64,000 bases of DNA from Scenedesmus sp. ARA3 (lineage: Eukaryota > Chlorophyta > Chlorophyceae > Sphaeropleales > Scenedesmaceae). Location of the stretch: assembly GCA_004335835.1 (NCBI GenBank), contig RWJK01001447.1, forward strand, positions 26,602 to 90,601. The letters run 5' to 3'. Of the stretch, positions 12,401-23,579 are shown piece after piece (position 1 is the stretch's first letter; each line of letters starts with the position of its first letter). Under the pieces are notes generated by a model. That model searched no databases, was not told where the DNA came from, and saw only the letters and a list, made by a program, of their open reading frames with translations. Both the position numbers and the translations under genes were made by a program.

Positions 12401-15400
12401 CACATTTTACACTGAACGCTTAGTTAGTGAGTGTGTTGTCACTTTGTTGCTACTTACTTACAGATGCCGGTAGTACCAGCAGCTGCGCGTGTGTGTGTTG
12501 ACTCTTTCATGTGCACAGTATGCTTTGCCGTGGCGCGCTGTGTTCATGTGTGTGGTGTTGATGATTTGGGCATCAGCAAGCAGCAGGCGGTGCAGCCGTT
12601 CTTGTTATGCTGAGCTGGTGGATGATTGCCTGGCCTTCTACAAGTGAGCGTTACAATTGCATGCACTGACACTTCCTTACTTTTGTAGCTTGCCATGGCG
12701 TGTTGCTTGCAGACCATATCGGTGCCCAAGAAGCGTCAACGTGTGTATTTTGTGCATTGCCTCGTGTTCCCTGGGGCTCATCGGCTGGGACTTGACACAC
12801 TTATGACAGCATGCACCATTACACTGCTGATATCAGTATGCATGCTGGTGCAATCTTCATCGAGCGCTGCGCTGGTGCACATCGCAAGCACGAGCGCAGA
12901 CAGAGCTCAACGCCTGTCAGTGCCTGCATGCTGTGTTCCTGCGTGCAGGCTGGTGGTGACGAATCATCCGCAGCACCAGCACAGGCAGCTTTAAACACCT
13001 GCCAGCGCCTGCTGTTGTGTGTTGTGTGCAGGCTGGTGGTGACGTGGCTGCTGCGGCTGGTGTCACCCAGCGGCATGCCTGAGATGCCGCTGCCGGAGCA
13101 GGTGAGAAGTGACAGCACGCGGCAGCTGCGCTGCAGCACATGCAGTACTGTGCTTGGGTCTTGCCAGTGAGGGTGGAACCACACCCATGCATGCCTTCCA
13201 TCAGCACATGGCCGACTGTCACCAGAGCACAGCTGCTGATGCCACTCAAAGTAGGCTTGCAACATGCTGCATGTTGCATGTTTGGCTGCTCAATCACAGT
13301 CCACCCCAGCCTGCCAGTCGCATAGTACATGTCTATGCATTCTATCGTGTGCTGTGCTGTGCAGCTGTTCCACCTGCGCCTCCTTTGTAGTTTGTCCTCA
13401 GAAGCCTTGTGTTTGTGCCTGCGCCGGCAACCCCTCATTCCTCCAGGTGCCGATGTCGTTCGCGCTGCTGCCGGAGTGGATCGTGGAGGACACCGTGGAG
13501 TTCATGCTGTACATGAGCCGCTACCAGCCGCGGCTGCTGCTGGGCAGCCAGCTCACAGATTTCATGCTGTTCTGCGTGGTGTTCATGGGCAGCCCTAGCT
13601 ACCTGCGCAGCCCGCACCTGAGGGGCAAGCTGTGCGAGCTGGTGCACAGCCTGCTGCCGCCGCCGCAGCAGGCGGGCCAGCAGGCGGGCGGCTGGACACG
13701 CAGGTGGGCTGCGGGCACATGTGGCACTTTGTTATGTGTGTTCAGTATGGCGGTGTAGATGATGTCGATGCCGTACTGCGAGTGCGGTGCGTGAACTTGT
13801 ACATATGCGGCAGCAAATGACACAGCACCGCTTGCATTGTCACGCCAGCAAACACTGCCCTGGCGTCCTGTCTGTTTGTGTGTTGACAACATGCACCTCA
13901 TGTTGCTGTGACAACCCACCCGCAGGCGCGCCGGGGGCGGCGACCAGGCGCTGTCGTACCTGTTTGAGACGCACCCGCTGGTGCTGTCCGTTATGGTGCC
14001 CAGCCTGCTGAGCGTGTACAGCGACGTGGAGCACACAGACAGGGCCAACCAGTTCTACGCCAAGTTCAACATGAGGCAGTACATCGGTGAGGCCGCTGCT
14101 GATGCTTTTGCGATGTTTTGCCTGCAGGCATTAATGACCGATGGCCGGTGTGGGCTTCGCTGCTCAAAATTACTTGCCTGTACAGCTTCAGCAGTTGCCA
14201 GGCCACTCTGGAGGTAGGCCGCACTGTGTGTGTGTATATTTTTTGCCTGTCGAGCAGCTTCTGATGCAGCTGCTGCCATGCAGTGCTCACCAATCTGTGA
14301 ATGCAATGCTGAGCTGCTGTCGCTTGACGCACGACTTGTGTGCCTTCTGCGCTGCTGCAGGCGACATCCTCATGCACTGCTGGACGCTGCAGCCGCACCA
14401 GGAGGCGTGGAAGCGCTTTGCTGCGCTGCAGGGCGGGCGCGGGCCGTACCTGCGCTTCGCCAACATGCTCATCAACGACGCCACCTACCTGCTGGATGAT
14501 GCGCTGAAGAAGGTGCAGGTGCGCACGCACCTGTCTGGCGCTGCTGTTGCTTGCGTTTACAGACTTGCGTGCTGACAGCACCAGCAGGCTGAGCATGCCG
14601 AGCTGAGTGCGACACACAAAAGGCAAGGGTTTCTGGCAAATGCTTATCATCGGCATGTGTTGTGCCGCACCTGCTTCCGCGCTTGATCGTGTGCGTGTGC
14701 AGGACTACAAGTCGATTGAGCGGCTGCTGGCCAACCCTGCTGGGCTGTCGCAGCAGGAGCTGCAGGAGAAGCGGCAGCACCTGGGGCGCTGCAAGCAGGT
14801 GCGCCCATGAGTAGCAGCTCAAAAGTTACACCCAGCACACACCCAGCATGTGTCTAGCCCAGACAGTTGGGTGGTGGTGCGTGCGGTCATCGCTGTTGTA
14901 CCACTTTGATCTCGTGTCATCTTCTTGTGTGATCTTGTGATCGTTTGATCTGGTGTGCCACTGGCAGTGCACATGTCATGTCTGATGCTCAATGCCATGT
15001 TGAAACGCAGGAGATTATCACCACTTTTACCTGTGGTTGATATTTGATAACCTTGATTAATTATAATGCTGTCGTTTCTTGCTGCTCACAAACCCCACAG
15101 GAGATGACCAGCAGCTTCTACCTGGGCAGCGGCGTGATCAACACGCTGGCGGTCAGCACCGCTGAGGTCACGGGGCCCTTCCTGCTGCCGGAGATGGTGG
15201 AGCGGCTGGCAGGCATGCTCAACTACTTTCTGCTGTACCTGGCGGGGCCGCAGCGCAAGATGCTCAAGGTGCGCTGTGCAAAAGTTGCGGCGCGGGGGGT
15301 GGTCGTGAACCTGAAGCTGTGCACATGCAAAGCACACAGCCCAGTGGTTGCTTTCAAGGATGAGTCCTCCTGATCAGTCCCTGCTTGTGGTATAAAGATG

Positions 15401-16517
15401 GTACAACGTGCTCTATGGTGTTCACTCTCTTATTCTGTGGTCGCAGACGATGCATTCACCTTGTTGTGGCGCATACCATATCAGATGGCGCACAACTCTC
15501 ATGCAAGTATCTTGTCTCAGAATGGTTGCCCGCTCCCTGCACACTGGGCTGCAGATCGACAACCCGGAGCAGTACAACTTCCGGCCCAAGTGGCTGCTGG
15601 TGCAGATCTGCACCGTGTACCTCAACATGTCGGCGGCAGACCGCGCCGGCGTGTTTGCGGCCGCCATCGCTGCCGACAAGCGCAGCTACAGGCCGGAGAT
15701 GTTTGCGGAGGCCAGCATGATCCTGCGCCAGCTGGGGCTCATGCCCGAGCTGCAGGTGCGCATGGGGGTATGCAAACATGTTGCGGTTGGTGTTGCAATT
15801 CAAGGCGTGATCTTCCCTGTGTGGAACCTGTTGCTTTTAATTTGTTGCAACATGCTGCTGGTCGCCGAAACACCACAGAATCTGACAAGCAGTCAGACAT
15901 CAGCCGGAGCACTTGAGCAGCGCAGCATTGGGTGCCAGGGCTGAAGGGTGCAGCCGCAGCTGAAGCAGCAGAGCGCTTCCTCAGCCTCATCGGCTATGCC
16001 ATCAGTGGACCATGCTGGCTAGTGCTTCCGGCTCAAGCTTGTCAGCACCCACCACAGGCACCACGATTTGCTCCTGTGCTCAGCACAAAAGTCTCTTGTC
16101 GCTCTCACACCTGCATCGACCCCTCACACCAAGATTGCAATGTTACTTCCAATGTGACGTGCTGTGCCGCAGATCCAGCTGCTGGAGGGCCTGGCTGCGC
16201 AGGTGGCGCAGGCTGCGGTGCAGGAAGAGGCCGAGGAGGAAGTTCTGGGTGATGTTCCCGACGAGTTCCTGGACCCCATTCAGTACACGCTCATGCAGGA
16301 CCCTGTGCGGCTTCCCACCAGCGGCAGCATCATGGACAGGGCCACGATCATGCGGCACCTGCTGACTGATCCGCGGGATCCGATCAACAGGGACAAGCTG
16401 ACGCCTGAGATGCTGCAGCCGGAGGTGGAGCTGAAGGCGCGCATTGATGCGTGGCTGCTCGAGCAGCGCGCGAGCAGCGGGGGCGCAGCAGCAGGCGTGG
16501 CGCCCATGGAGAGCTGA
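8068..16517 (+). CDS. Ubiquitin conjugation factor E4 (UFD2/UBE4 type), U-box
   Basis: E4 ubiquitin-chain elongation factor, expected to act with CDC48 in proteasomal degradation. Seventeen exons in phase: 8068-8187, 8576-8869, 9115-9301, 9696-9848, 10069-10214, 10788-10964, 11305-11454, 11696-11979, 12239-12385, 13032-13101, 13447-13703, 13926-14086, 14361-14512, 14703-14798, 15101-15268, 15555-15755, 16173-16517. Product 1035 residues, close to plant UFD2 proteins. Core-domain landmarks: [79 protein letters not shown]. The U-box starts at about residue 948 ([18 protein letters not shown]) and runs to [13 protein letters not shown]. The intron after exon 4 appears to use a GC donor (ACAG|GCGAGC), the only choice giving the conserved TGRAIELSG junction. 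A 75-nt in-frame exon copy (10381-10455) could add 25 residues if spliced in. Confidence 0.95.
10381..10455 (+). other. Tandem copy of E4 exon 5 3' part with donor (possible extra exon)
   Basis: 75 nt (25 codons) homologous to 10140-10214, followed by the donor GTGAGC. It is open, in frame with both neighbouring exons if spliced after the AG at 10379-10380, and would duplicate VRQP(R/G)AQPS(V/M)AEQCF onward to GARRA. Of nine differing codons, seven are synonymous. The upstream acceptor context (GCTAGAG) is weak, so use in mRNA is uncertain. Confidence 0.75.
11272..11296 (+). repeat. (CTG)8 at E4 intron 6 acceptor
   Basis: CTG tract followed by CCGCTGCAG, forming the acceptor of the exon at 11305. 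It stands where a polypyrimidine tract would be expected. Confidence 0.85.
12611..12648 (+). repeat. Copy of E4 exon 9 end with donor
   Basis: Repeats 12353-12390 (end of exon 9, CLAFYK, with GTGAG donor) with a few changes, 258 nt downstream inside intron 9. A shorter copy of the exon 10 start with its acceptor (GTGCAGGCTGGTGGTGACG) lies at 12943-12961, 83 nt before the real one at 13026-13044. Confidence 0.8.
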
Positions 16518-17321
16518 GGGTCGGGCCGAGTCGGTGGGGTGTGCAGGTGGTAGGCAAGGCGCCTGCGGCAGGCCTGGCATGGACTGGCTTCTGATGCTGC
16601 TGCAGCGTTAGCGTGGCAGGGATGCAGTAGCACATGGTTTAAAGCAGTAGCTTTCTATCATAGTATGGCATGTGAGTTGGCGTGAGGTTCGGCTAAAGGC
16701 CAGTCCCTCACAGTTGGACCATCTCTGCAAGTTTGAATGGAGTGGCAAGGGCTGTGGACTGCAGGCAGGAAAGTGAGAGGTATCTGCTGGTGCCTGCAGC
16801 CAACTTCGTAGGTCATTGTGCTTACTTTCGACATATAAGCCGCAGCTGACACTGCTCCAGCAGTCTGCATGAAGACGCGTAAGCGCACGTGAACGGGATT
16901 TGCTCGTGCTGGCTTCCTGGGCAGTTGAGAAGCCAGTGTACCCAATGCCGGTAGGGCGTCGCTGGTATTGACCATTGTTGAAAAGCCGAACAACGACTTT
17001 TGTGCAGTTGCAAGACATAGATCGCCTGTTTCCGGTTGCTAGTGACACAGCAGTCGCGCGCAAGTCACTTCATCTCGTGCTGCAGCTTTACAGACACGTT
17101 TGCTGTTCCTCTTGACAGTCTGACGGCAAAACATAATTCTAGTACAATCAGTAACCGCGGTGGCTTGGCCCAGTTGTTCCGTTTCTGATTGCGCTGTTGC
17201 GAGGGACGCTTGTGGCTTGCCGTTCACCAGTTTTCTAGAAAATAGTGATGTTGAAGGCTTGATATAGTACCTTGGACGCACAGGAAACGGGACCCTGTGG
17301 TCCTGTCAACAGCTTGGCACC
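16518..17321. other. Intergenic region, E4 to rhomboid
   Basis: About 800 nt after the E4 stop. It should hold the E4 3' UTR and the rhomboid promoter. No TGTAA motif seen within the first 200 nt after the stop. Minus-strand open frames here show no family resemblance. Confidence 0.4.
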
Positions 17322-20039
17322 ATGCCTAGCTTCTCCGCTCAGCAGCCTCACATCGTTGCACAAGTGCAGCTGAACAACGTTGGCTTTAGCAGGTAACACC
17401 AGCTGACGTCTGCAGTAGTTCGACCAGCCAAGGCACCGGGGGAGCATCAGCTTCCTGCCTTGTCAGTGCTGCCAGTGCTGCTGTTGCTGCCTGCATGCAA
17501 GCGTCCTTGGCGCGTCATTGGACTCTGCTGAGCAGGCATTGTTGAGGCTTTCCAATTCATTTCAGGCTGATATAGAACAAAACAACTTGCAGGACAACAT
17601 TTGCTTAAAGTGTGATGCTGTCCTGCATGCGCTCAGGTCCAGCACAACCGAGATTACATCAGCAGCGCCTGCAGAGCCCAGTGCCCCGTCCATTTATGAC
17701 TTCATGGCATACCCAGCCATCTTCCACAACCAGCAGGCAGCTTCAGCGGCCCCATCTGCGGTGCACTCCAGCGCAGTGGACCCCATGAGCCATTACGGCG
17801 AGCCAGCAGCACCACATGCGCAGCTGATGGTGAGCATGCAAAGCATCATGCCAAAGTGCCGTTGACACTAGCAATGACTGCATGAAGGGGCTCTGTACGT
17901 GCACTGCAGCAGGGCAGGAGGCAGGACGCAGCATGCGCCGGAGTGTGTTCAGCCAGGCAGCCACATGCAAGGTTTTTTTACACCCTGCATGCAGCAGCTG
18001 CTGTTGCGGTATCCTTGCACACAAACAGACAGCAACCCGCTTCCTGCATTCTCTCGTCTAAACCAGCTCCCTTGCTGTCCTGCAGAGCCATCACGCACGC
18101 GCACAGAGCCCAAAGCTCTACCAAGACAACAGCCGCATCAGCATGTTTGTAGATGCCGCCCCTATGTCGCCAACAGCAACATACACCACCCACACAGCAG
18201 CAGCAGGCCCAGCAGACATCAGCGGCACAGCAGCAGGCTCTGCACCAGCAACAGGCAGCCGAGCAGCTGTCCTTCCTCCGCTGCTGGGCACCAACATGCA
18301 CAACAGCGCCAGCGCCACCGGCGGCAGCAAGCAGCAGCAGTCCCTGGACCACTGGCTGGTGCCGGACATCAGCAGCAGCCAGTACTGGGCGCTGTGGACC
18401 AGCATCTTCACACTGGCTGCGTGCTTTGTGTTTGCGTTCATGGCTGGAGGCTTCGGCACATACCAGCAGAGCGTGACGTACATGCAGTACCACAACAGCA
18501 CCACCAGCACGAGCCCGCTGACCACTGCCTGGGGCCCTGAGGCCATCCGCGGCTGGCTCAAGTTCTGGAGCAGCAGCCCCGTGTACAGCTTTGACGTGGG
18601 CTACCTCATGGCCTGGGGCGCACGGTGCGCAGCAGCAGCAGCAGCAGGACATGGCCTGAGCCGGCACTACATTGTCGCTGTGCGCTCGTACGCCTAACAC
18701 AAGCGCTTGCATTCAGGCAGCCGTGGTATGGGGTGTGTGTAGGCAATATGTCCCTGACGTCTGCTCACACCTGCTACTGACCTGGTGCTGTTCTGACCTG
18801 GTGCTGTTCGGTGTTGCAGGTACCAGCCGTCTATCGCTGCTGGTGACTGGTGGCGGCTGTTCAGCTCCATATGCATCCACGGCTCCTTCAGCCACCTCTT
18901 CTCAAACATGCTGGCGCTGGTGATGCTGGCAGTGCCGCTGGAGCACACCTACGGCCCGCTGCGCGTCTTTGCCATCTTCCTGTCGGCAGGTGCGTTCATA
19001 CAGGCGTCGGTTGGCCCTTCCTGCAAGCAGCAGCAACAGCAGATCTCCATGTTGAACACTTGACAGTCAACCCAGTCACACCACAGTTGGGCACAGCTGC
19101 TGCTCCCTATGCGGGGCTGGTGCCAAATGTGTTTCCTGCAAGCCGCAAGTCCATTGTCTTGTCTCTGATTCGTCCTGCTGCCTCTACTGCTGCTGCTGCT
19201 GTCTCGCAGGCTTTGGCGGCACTTTCCTGAGCATGGTGTTTGAGGACCCCTGCTTCGTGTACGTGGGCGCGTCCGGGGCCGTGTTTGGCTTCCTGGGGCT
19301 GTACCTGGCTGACATCCTGCTCAACTTTGAGTCCATGTACAGGCCGCTGCTGCGGCTGGCGCTGATGCTGACCAGCCTGGGCCTCACGCTGGGCATCGAG
19401 TTCGCCACGGCACGCGTGTCACCACTGCTGTGAGTTGTATACTCAGGAGGCTGGGGAGGCTGCAGTTGACTTAGATCAGGGCAATACATGCTAGGGAGGA
19501 AGTGTGCAGGCTTGACAGCAATGCAACAACACAATATCTCATGCTGGCAAACATGCAATCTGGCAGCGGCACAGCTTGTGCACGGTGCCCGGTCTGCTGA
19601 GCTCCTGCCTGACATGCCGCTGCTCGTGCTGCTGCTGTGTGTGTCCTGCAGGCGCGTGTCGCACATGTCTCATGTGGGTGGCCTCGTGGCGGGCCTCTTC
19701 ACGTCCTTCATGTTCCTGCCAAACCTCAAAGACAAGCGCTGGAAGGCAGCACGCAAGCTGGCAGGACGCATAGGCACGCTGGGCCACAGCATATACGACC
19801 GCATATCACACGGCGGCGGTGCAGGCAGCGCTGCAGCAGGCGGGCGCAGCAGCAGCGGCGGGCTTCATTGGAGCTTGCTGGAGCGCATGCAGTCCTGCTG
19901 GCGGCGCCATGCCTGGCTGTACCGCAGCGTGTGGGTGCTGTCTGCGCTGGTGATGCTGTTCATGTTCTGTGGGCTGCCGGTGTGGATCTGGCTGTTCAGG
20001 ATGCCCACGCTGCAGTGCGCTGCGCTGGTGGCGGCGTGA
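17322..20039 (+). CDS. Rhomboid-family intramembrane serine protease
   Basis: Likely active rhomboid protease in an internal or plastid membrane. Well-supported exons: 17502-17829, 18086-18624, 18820-18989, 19210-19429, 19652-20039. The ATG at 17322 with exon 17322-17392 joins exon 2 in phase (acceptor TGCAAG), giving 571 residues. This start is the least certain part, since the second exon has no ATG in frame. A long polar N-terminus is followed by a transmembrane segment (WTSIFTLAACFVFAFMAGGF), the HGSFSHLFSNM motif on the second helix, the nucleophile motif GASGAVFG (Ser about 391), and the catalytic histidine in SHMSHVGGLVAG (about 450). A last hydrophobic segment (VWVLSALVMLFMFCGLPVWI) lies near the C-terminus. 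All catalytic and oxyanion residues are present. Confidence 0.9.
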
Positions 20040-20919
20040 TCCTTTGCCTTCTGCACAAGTGTGGGTGTGGGGTGTAACAGGAACTTGTTGCTGACAATCT
20101 CAACAACTTCAGGTGCTTGAGGGCAGTAATGCGCTATACCAGCAATCAAAGGGATTGCCTGTAATGCCTAAAGAGCATTCACTGGCATGGATCTGCCACC
20201 AGGATGTTTGCAAAAGAGTAGAAGTTGCGCTGTGGGTTGACTCAGACATGCCATGTCATGGCATTTGCAAGTGTGCGCATGCAATGCACGTTGCAGGACA
20301 CTGCACCAGGTGCAAGTGGCGTTCTGCGGACACTTCATGACACATGTGTTTGAAAGTTGAAAGTGTCTACGCCGTCTTGTGTTTGTGTAATGCCTGTTGT
20401 GGCAGATGCCTGCAGGCGCAGCTGTGCCACATGCATAATGGATCACATGCTGTACCCATGCGCAGCCGATATCTTGCAGGCGTCTGAAAGCTTGCCAGGC
20501 TGCTTTATCAGTGCCGTATAATGTTATTGAATGTGTGGGATATTACATGAAATCAAACTCCGAAGCAGCAGTGCTACGATGGTGTAGAGCCACCATGAGA
20601 ATTACCCGCCATGGCTGACACGCCGGCGGGCTCGTGTGCAGCCTCAAAACTGTTGGCAGCAGCAGTACAGACATCGGTTTCAGCATCCTACGAGGTAGCA
20701 AATCCGGCAGGGAGCTACCCGTCGGCTCCGGAGCCGATCCCAACACCAGGGTTTCCCGCCCTGTGCACTTTCGCCGGGACCTCACCCTATATTGGCGCGG
20801 CCAGTCAAGAATTTTTTGTTTTCAAGTTTACAAGTGTTCACAACCTGTTGTGGCAGCTCTCCTTGCGCGAGCCTGCATCTACAACCAGTTAACCGTGAAC
20901 ACACCGGCCCGCTTCAGCT
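20040..20919. other. Intergenic region, rhomboid to hypothetical
   Basis: Holds a TGTAA motif 34 nt after the rhomboid stop, a 23-nt element (20350-20372) that is the exact reverse complement of 4063-4085, and an open frame from about 20611 in two registers that shows no recognisable protein. I treat that part as 5' UTR or promoter of the next gene. Confidence 0.4.
20073..20077 (+). terminator. Candidate TGTAA poly(A) signal, rhomboid gene
   Basis: TGTAA starts 34 nt after the stop codon. TGTAA is the established polyadenylation signal in chlorophycean algae. The match is only five bases, so it is a candidate. Confidence 0.5.
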
Positions 20920-22261
20920 ATGGCGCCTTCTTGGCTGAAGCATCTGAAGAGTGGGTGCTTTGGGGCACCTATGGTGGACAACTTCGGTGGGAGCGGAAGG
21001 AGCTCGGTGAGCGAGGGCTTCGCCATGCCAGGCTGCTCTTGCATTGCCAGCTGTGCTCGACATGTATCGCAAGCATGCCGAGCACCTGCAGCATTTAGAG
21101 TTTTAATCATTGTTTCTTCCATCGTACCTGCCAGATGTGCTTCAATGCGTATGGCCTGCTCACAGCAAACGAGCAGCAGTACCAGAGCTTGTCTCCTGCC
21201 TCCAGCTCCTCTCAACATCCTGTGCTTCCTCTGCTCTGTTTTGATGCTTGCAGGACTCCGAGTCCCTTGTACGTTCCCTAAAGTCAGCAGTTTCCTTTGC
21301 TGGCAGCTCCATGATGAGCAGCGCAGGGCTGTTTGGCATGAAGCTTGGGCGCAAGCTGTCATTGAAGCGTGAGAGGTCAGCTGCTGACTCTCGCGCTTCT
21401 AATGACTGCTGCCCAAGCAGCGACAACAGCCCTGCCGCGAGCCATGAAATAGGAAACAGCAACGGTGCATCAGGCCAGGAGGAGGACTGCATCGTGTACA
21501 TTGAAGCATCAGCATCACCATCTGCCACCAAGTCCTCCCCACACCATGAGGACCAGAGCAGCAGCATCAGCACCGGTGGCAGCACTGCATCCATGCCATA
21601 CCCAGCACCCAAGCCCTCCAGTTACGCGGCAAGCATTGCATCCAGCAGAAGGAGCAGCAGCAGCAGCAGCAGCAGCAGCTGCAGCAGCCAAAGCAGCAGC
21701 AGGCCCCAGGCTGCTGCTGCTGCTGCAGCTGCTGCTGGCTCCCGCCAGCAGCCATATGCAACAGCAGGCCGTGGCCCCCGCTCAGCTACCCAGAAGAAAG
21801 CGGATTCCAAGAAGCGGGTGGCAGCAGATGCAGCTGCAGCAGCACAGGCCGTCAAAACCGCACAGGCAGCTGTGCATCAGGCCCGCGCAGCACTTGCTGC
21901 TGCCATCGGCGCCAACCCAAAGCTGTTCTGCAGGGTTCATGACAGCTTTGGCAGGTACCAGTTTGCCAAGCTGACAGCACAGGAGCACCAGCTGGCAACT
22001 GCAGTGAAGGAGGCACGCTTGCAGCTGGCAGCAGCCATGATGGCAGTGCGGAAGCAGTCACCAGTCCGCGCGGACAGGAGGGCTGCTGCTCAGTGGCTGC
22101 TGGGCTTCAACGAGGGCGATGGCGTCCACCCAGCGCACATGGAGCTGCTCGGGTACGGCCCAGGGCATGTGAGCAAGGGTGCGAGCATTCACGACTGGTG
22201 CGTGTGGGTGCAGAAGAGCGGGACTTGGGGGCAGGCCGTGTGGCAGAGGGTGTCATTCTAG
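20920..22261 (+). CDS. Unrecognised low-complexity protein
   Basis: Two exons, 20920-21006 and 21254-22261, joined in phase 0 (TCG|GTGAGC ... TTGCAG|GAC), give 364 residues from the ATG at 20920. I do not recognise the family. The N-terminus is short and basic (MAPSWLKHLKSGCFGAPMVD). The middle is rich in serine, with a poly-Ser run, then poly-Ala. A coiled-coil-like Ala/Lys/Glu stretch follows (KTAQAAVHQARAALAAAIGA ... AKLTAQEHQLATAVKEARLQ), then a more globular C-terminus (WLLGFNEGDGVHPAHMELLG, ending WGQAVWQRVSF). There is no signal peptide or membrane segment. The single long open exon with ordinary codon use supports a real gene. Function unknown. Confidence 0.7.
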
Positions 22262-23579
22262 GGCCGCTGACCCCAAGTACAAGCAGCAGCAGGGGACAAA
22301 CACAATCTGTCAAACAACATGCTTGTAGACATAGGCAGCAAGAGAGATTGACCTGGAACAGGCAGCTGGTCTGTACAGGGCTGTACATTGATAGCACCCC
22401 AGTTTATGTTGTGTGTTGAACAGGCAGTAGATAGGCTGTGGAGTTGGCAGTTGATTAATGTGGTGATTAAGATGGACAGGCTGTATATATGCTTGCAAGT
22501 TGGTGGTTGATTTGGTTGGATTGTCTGTGATGAAACAGGTTGTATATGGACTTGGGAGTTGGTGGTTGGCTAGCATGATTGAACAGGGTATTGGTTTGGG
22601 ATCAAACCGAATGTAGATGGGCTGCAAAGTCGTTAGGAGTAATGTGTGTATAAGCAGTGCAGCATAGGACATGGCTTGAACGGGGCAGCAGATGAGTTGA
22701 TGGTTTCAGTTGAACAGGCTGTCTATGTGTTTGGGGTTGGGCATGGATAAGTTGATGGCTTGCATTGAACATTGCTTGAGAGCTGACCAGTTGAACATGG
22801 TGAAGGTGTGCGAGGAGCAGGCGGCGGCATGGCCTTACGTGTTCAGCAGGTGGTTTGAGTTGAGGTTGTCAAGGAGCAGGCGTTGTATGGCCCTGGCATT
22901 TGAGCAGTATGAATGTGTGACGGGTGCGAGGACCGGGTGGTATAGGGCCCTGGCAGTTTGGCAGCATTGGGTGCATGGCGTGCAGGGCTAGGGCCGGTTG
23001 GTTGGCCGCGGGTGGTTGGCACGCTGGGTGGGAGTGTTGAACAGCAGCAGCAACGGGTGCAAATGGGTGTCTGCACATCTTTGTAAAGAACCGGTCAGCA
23101 AGAGCAGAATTTTTACACTCAGAATTCAGCAGTTTCAGTGACAGCATGCACAGTACTTCAAGACCATCAAAGTTCACCAAGTTCAAAGTGTCCGACACGT
23201 GGCGTCTGACCAGAATATGACAACCTGTACACAGAAACCTGCCGTGAACACCACCAGGTTACAATAACATCCTGTTCTTCTTACTAATATGTCATGTTGT
23301 TCCCTACTTACAAAAGCTCAGCTACTGCTGATGGACTAGTAAACCAATGCAACTTTAGTGGAGCAGTATCATGTACTATTAGGCCTGCTGAACGCTGTTC
23401 GCACTGCAGCTGCATGTGAAGCTTCTGTTGCCTGTAGTAGAAACAGTGCGATTCTAGAGTTGCGGTCCGAGTGCCTACGATCCATGATCCAGACTGCCCG
23501 GCTGACTCGGCAGTGTGCATGCACAAGACCATCCACTTTCCGCGTAAGACGGCTGCATAGTCCAAACGCCACAGCAACA
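22262..23579. other. Gene-poor GT-rich region with degenerate repeats
   Basis: From about 22290 to 23050 the plus strand is rich in G and T, with a loose recurrent motif (GAACAGGCTGT-like, then GTTGGTGGTTG-like) at irregular spacing of about 60-80 nt. Open frames crossing it change register and show no family. The last 200 nt should contain the promoter of the CoA-binding gene. Confidence 0.5.

Noticed and set aside
16608..17063. Minus-strand open frames of up to 151 codons after the E4 gene
   Set aside because: No family resemblance, mixed composition and position in the expected 3' UTR and intergenic DNA.
20611..20892. Plus-strand open frames at 20611 and 20634 upstream of the hypothetical gene
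   Set aside because: Both frames overlap in different registers, have no family match and do not join the downstream exon. The ATG at 20920 gives a clean two-exon model.
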